From the NCBI GenBank assembly GCA_019115825.1, contig DXCV01000048.1, forward strand, positions 62,001 to 126,000: a stretch of DNA of 64,000 bases. The letters run 5' to 3'. The notes beneath the pieces were generated by a model. It saw only the letters and a list, made by a program, of their open reading frames with translations, ran no database searches and was not told the DNA's origin. A program made the translations under genes and the position numbers. Positions 62,696 through 64,000 of the stretch are shown piece by piece. Numbering within the stretch: position 1 is the stretch's first letter; every line of letters starts with the position of its first letter. Source of the DNA: Candidatus Bacteroides pullicola (GTDB lineage Bacteria > Bacteroidota > Bacteroidia > Bacteroidales > Bacteroidaceae).

Positions 62696-62755
62696 TAGGT
62701 TGTTTATAGGTTAAATAATAAACGCGCTCACGTGTTATGATCAATCAGAGCCTAA

Positions 62756-62786
62756 CAAAGTTATAAACAACTTCTTAAATACCCAA
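62756..62786 (-). promoter_or_regulatory. Promoter of recQ
   Basis: TTG-N20-TAACTTTG on the minus strand, a full -33/-7 match about 60 bp upstream of the ATG. Confidence 0.65.
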
Positions 62787-62854
62787 CATTATCCCCAAAT
62801 ATTTTTTCAGCGATAAAAGTCGGACAAGAGACGTTCGCTCGTTACAAGCTGATT

Positions 62855-64000
62855 TTAAGCGTTTTGCAATCTAGCGACATTTGCCTTCTCCAACTGCTTT
62901 TTTGCATAATCCAGCGTGACAACGAAGCTGTCCGCGTGTTCGGAAGGAATTTCGTACATGGCATCCATCATGATAGCCTCCACGATGGAGCGCAGGCCGC
63001 GGGCTCCCAACTTATATTCGATGGCCTTGTCCACCACATATTCGTAGACCTCATCCTCGAAACTGAGTTTGACGTTGTCCATCTCGAACAGCTTGACATA
63101 CTGCCTGATGATGGAGTTCTTCGGCTCGGTCAGGATGGCGCGCAAGGCGGTGCGATTCAGCGGATTGAGATACGTCAGCACCGGCAGGCGGCCGATGATT
63201 TCGGGTATCAATCCGAAAGACTTCAAGTCTTGCGGGGAAATGTATTGCATCAAGTTGTTTTTGTCGATGCTGGCGGTATTGCGCACGGCGTTGTAGCCCA
63301 CCACATGGGTGTTCAGACGCTGGGCAATCTTCTTCTCGATGCCGTCGAAGGCGCCGCCGCAGATGAACAGGATATTCTTGGTGTTCACCGCAATCATCTT
63401 CTGCTCAGGATGCTTGCGCCCGCCCTGGGGCGGCACGTTCACCACGGAGCCTTCCAGCAGCTTCAGCAAGCCTTGCTGTACTCCCTCGCCGCTGACGTCG
63501 CGGGTGATGGAAGGATTGTCCCCCTTGCGGGCTATCTTGTCAATCTCGTCGATGAAAACGATGCCCCGTTCAGCTTCGGCAACGTTATAGTCGGCCACCT
63601 GCAGCAGGCGGGTCAGGATGCTCTCGATGTCCTCGCCCACGTAGCCGGCCTCGGTCAGCACCGTGGCATCCACGATGGTGAAAGGCACGTGCAACAGCTT
63701 GGCTATGGTGCGCGCCAGCAAGGTCTTTCCCGTGCCGGTGCTGCCCACCATGATGATGTTGGACTTTTCAATCTCCACATCATCGCCGTTGTCCTTCTGG
63801 AGCAAACGCTTGTAGTGGTTGTACACGGAGACGGAGAGGTAGCGTTTGGCATCGTCCTGCCCGATGACATACTGGTCGAGGAAAGCCTTTATCTCCTGCG
63901 GCTTGGGCAATTCGTCCAAGTTCAGGCTGGAAACGCCCTTGCTCTTGCGCTGCGTCTCCTGCACGATGTCGTAGGCCTGCCGCGCACAGTCATCGCAGAT
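62855..64000 (-). CDS. clpX: ATP-dependent Clp protease ATP-binding subunit ClpX (5' end beyond the window)
   Basis: 381 residues are visible. The track starts at an internal Met, but the frame stays open to the right edge with [14 protein letters not shown], the second half of the N-terminal zinc-binding domain. The AAA+ module has Walker [13 protein letters not shown], the pore loop in [20 protein letters not shown], Walker [15 protein letters not shown] and sensor 2 in [15 protein letters not shown]. The IGF-type ClpP-docking loop lies near [20 protein letters not shown] in a variant form. ClpX unfolds substrates for ClpP. The upstream gene is probably clpP, outside the window. Confidence 0.96.
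   Translation of the reverse strand: MCDDCARQAYDIVQETQRKSKGVSSLNLDELPKPQEIKAFLDQYVIGQDDAKRYLSVSVYNHYKRLLQKDNGDDVEIEKSNIIMVGSTGTGKTLLARTIAKLLHVPFTIVDATVLTEAGYVGEDIESILTRLLQVADYNVAEAERGIVFIDEIDKIARKGDNPSITRDVSGEGVQQGLLKLLEGSVVNVPPQGGRKHPEQKMIAVNTKNILFICGGAFDGIEKKIAQRLNTHVVGYNAVRNTASIDKNNLMQYISPQDLKSFGLIPEIIGRLPVLTYLNPLNRTALRAILTEPKNSIIRQYVKLFEMDNVKLSFEDEVYEYVVDKAIEYKLGARGLRSIVEAIMMDAMYEIPSEHADSFVVTLDYAKKQLEKANVARLQNA

Overview
The window looks like a chromosomal segment of a Bacteroidales gut commensal, probably Bacteroides-like and fairly GC-rich. The evidence is SusC/SusD pairs, a hybrid two-component PUL regulator, Bacteroidetes-type -7 boxes (TAnnTTTG), the near absence of Shine-Dalgarno sequences, and a clpX-recQ / guaB-PPIase-surA-ostA-mutL housekeeping backbone. 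I cannot resolve genus or species from the sequence alone.

Layout. 1-10.2 kb: a truncated outer-membrane protein gene beside a TPR-membrane-HTH regulator, a HAD phosphatase overlapping a PIF1-like helicase, a RelE/ParE-type toxin-antitoxin pair, an MG2-domain envelope protein, a Sua5/YrdC enzyme and a choloylglycine-hydrolase-family amidase. 10.2-26.9 kb (PUL 1): GH95, GH3, GH2 and GH31 genes on the minus strand, a hybrid two-component regulator, and a divergent GH43 gene. These are the exo-acting activities needed to strip fucogalacto-xyloglucan oligosaccharides, but no SusC/D or endo-glucanase is present in the window. 27-35 kb: M13 metallopeptidase, a degenerate-LytM/S41 protein, a small ferredoxin missed by the ORF track, an ABC-F ATPase and trpS. 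35.2-44.6 kb: a six-gene minus-strand operon (three PPIase/SurA-like periplasmic proteins, an OstA-like protein, a small membrane protein, mutL), followed upstream by guaB. 44.8-60.1 kb (PUL 2): GH2, GH29, a membrane-spanning SARP-like regulator, SusD, SusC and GH92, consistent with fucosylated, galactosylated, mannose-containing glycans such as host N-glycans. 60.5-64 kb: recQ and truncated clpX.

Most interesting observations. (1) All three PUL 2 transcription units (GH29-GH2, SusC-SusD, GH92) have the same promoter layout: a -7 box without a -33 TTG, then an 11-bp direct repeat GRTTAA-N5-GATTAA at identical distance. This is the arrangement expected for a SARP-type activator, and a membrane-anchored SARP-like protein is encoded in the same locus. 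(2) Two unrelated families of intergenic arrays share a 22-bp period: family A (odd palindromes built from GGTGGCACC and GGAATCA arms, three loci) and family B (GC-rich TAAGCACGGGC units, four loci). A third family, C, consists of GCGCGGATT hairpins at four gene boundaries. (3) A duplicated 32-bp composite element lies between the truncated outer-membrane gene and its neighbouring TPR-HTH regulator. (4) A decayed glycosidase-like C-terminus lies next to a family B array upstream of the HTCS.
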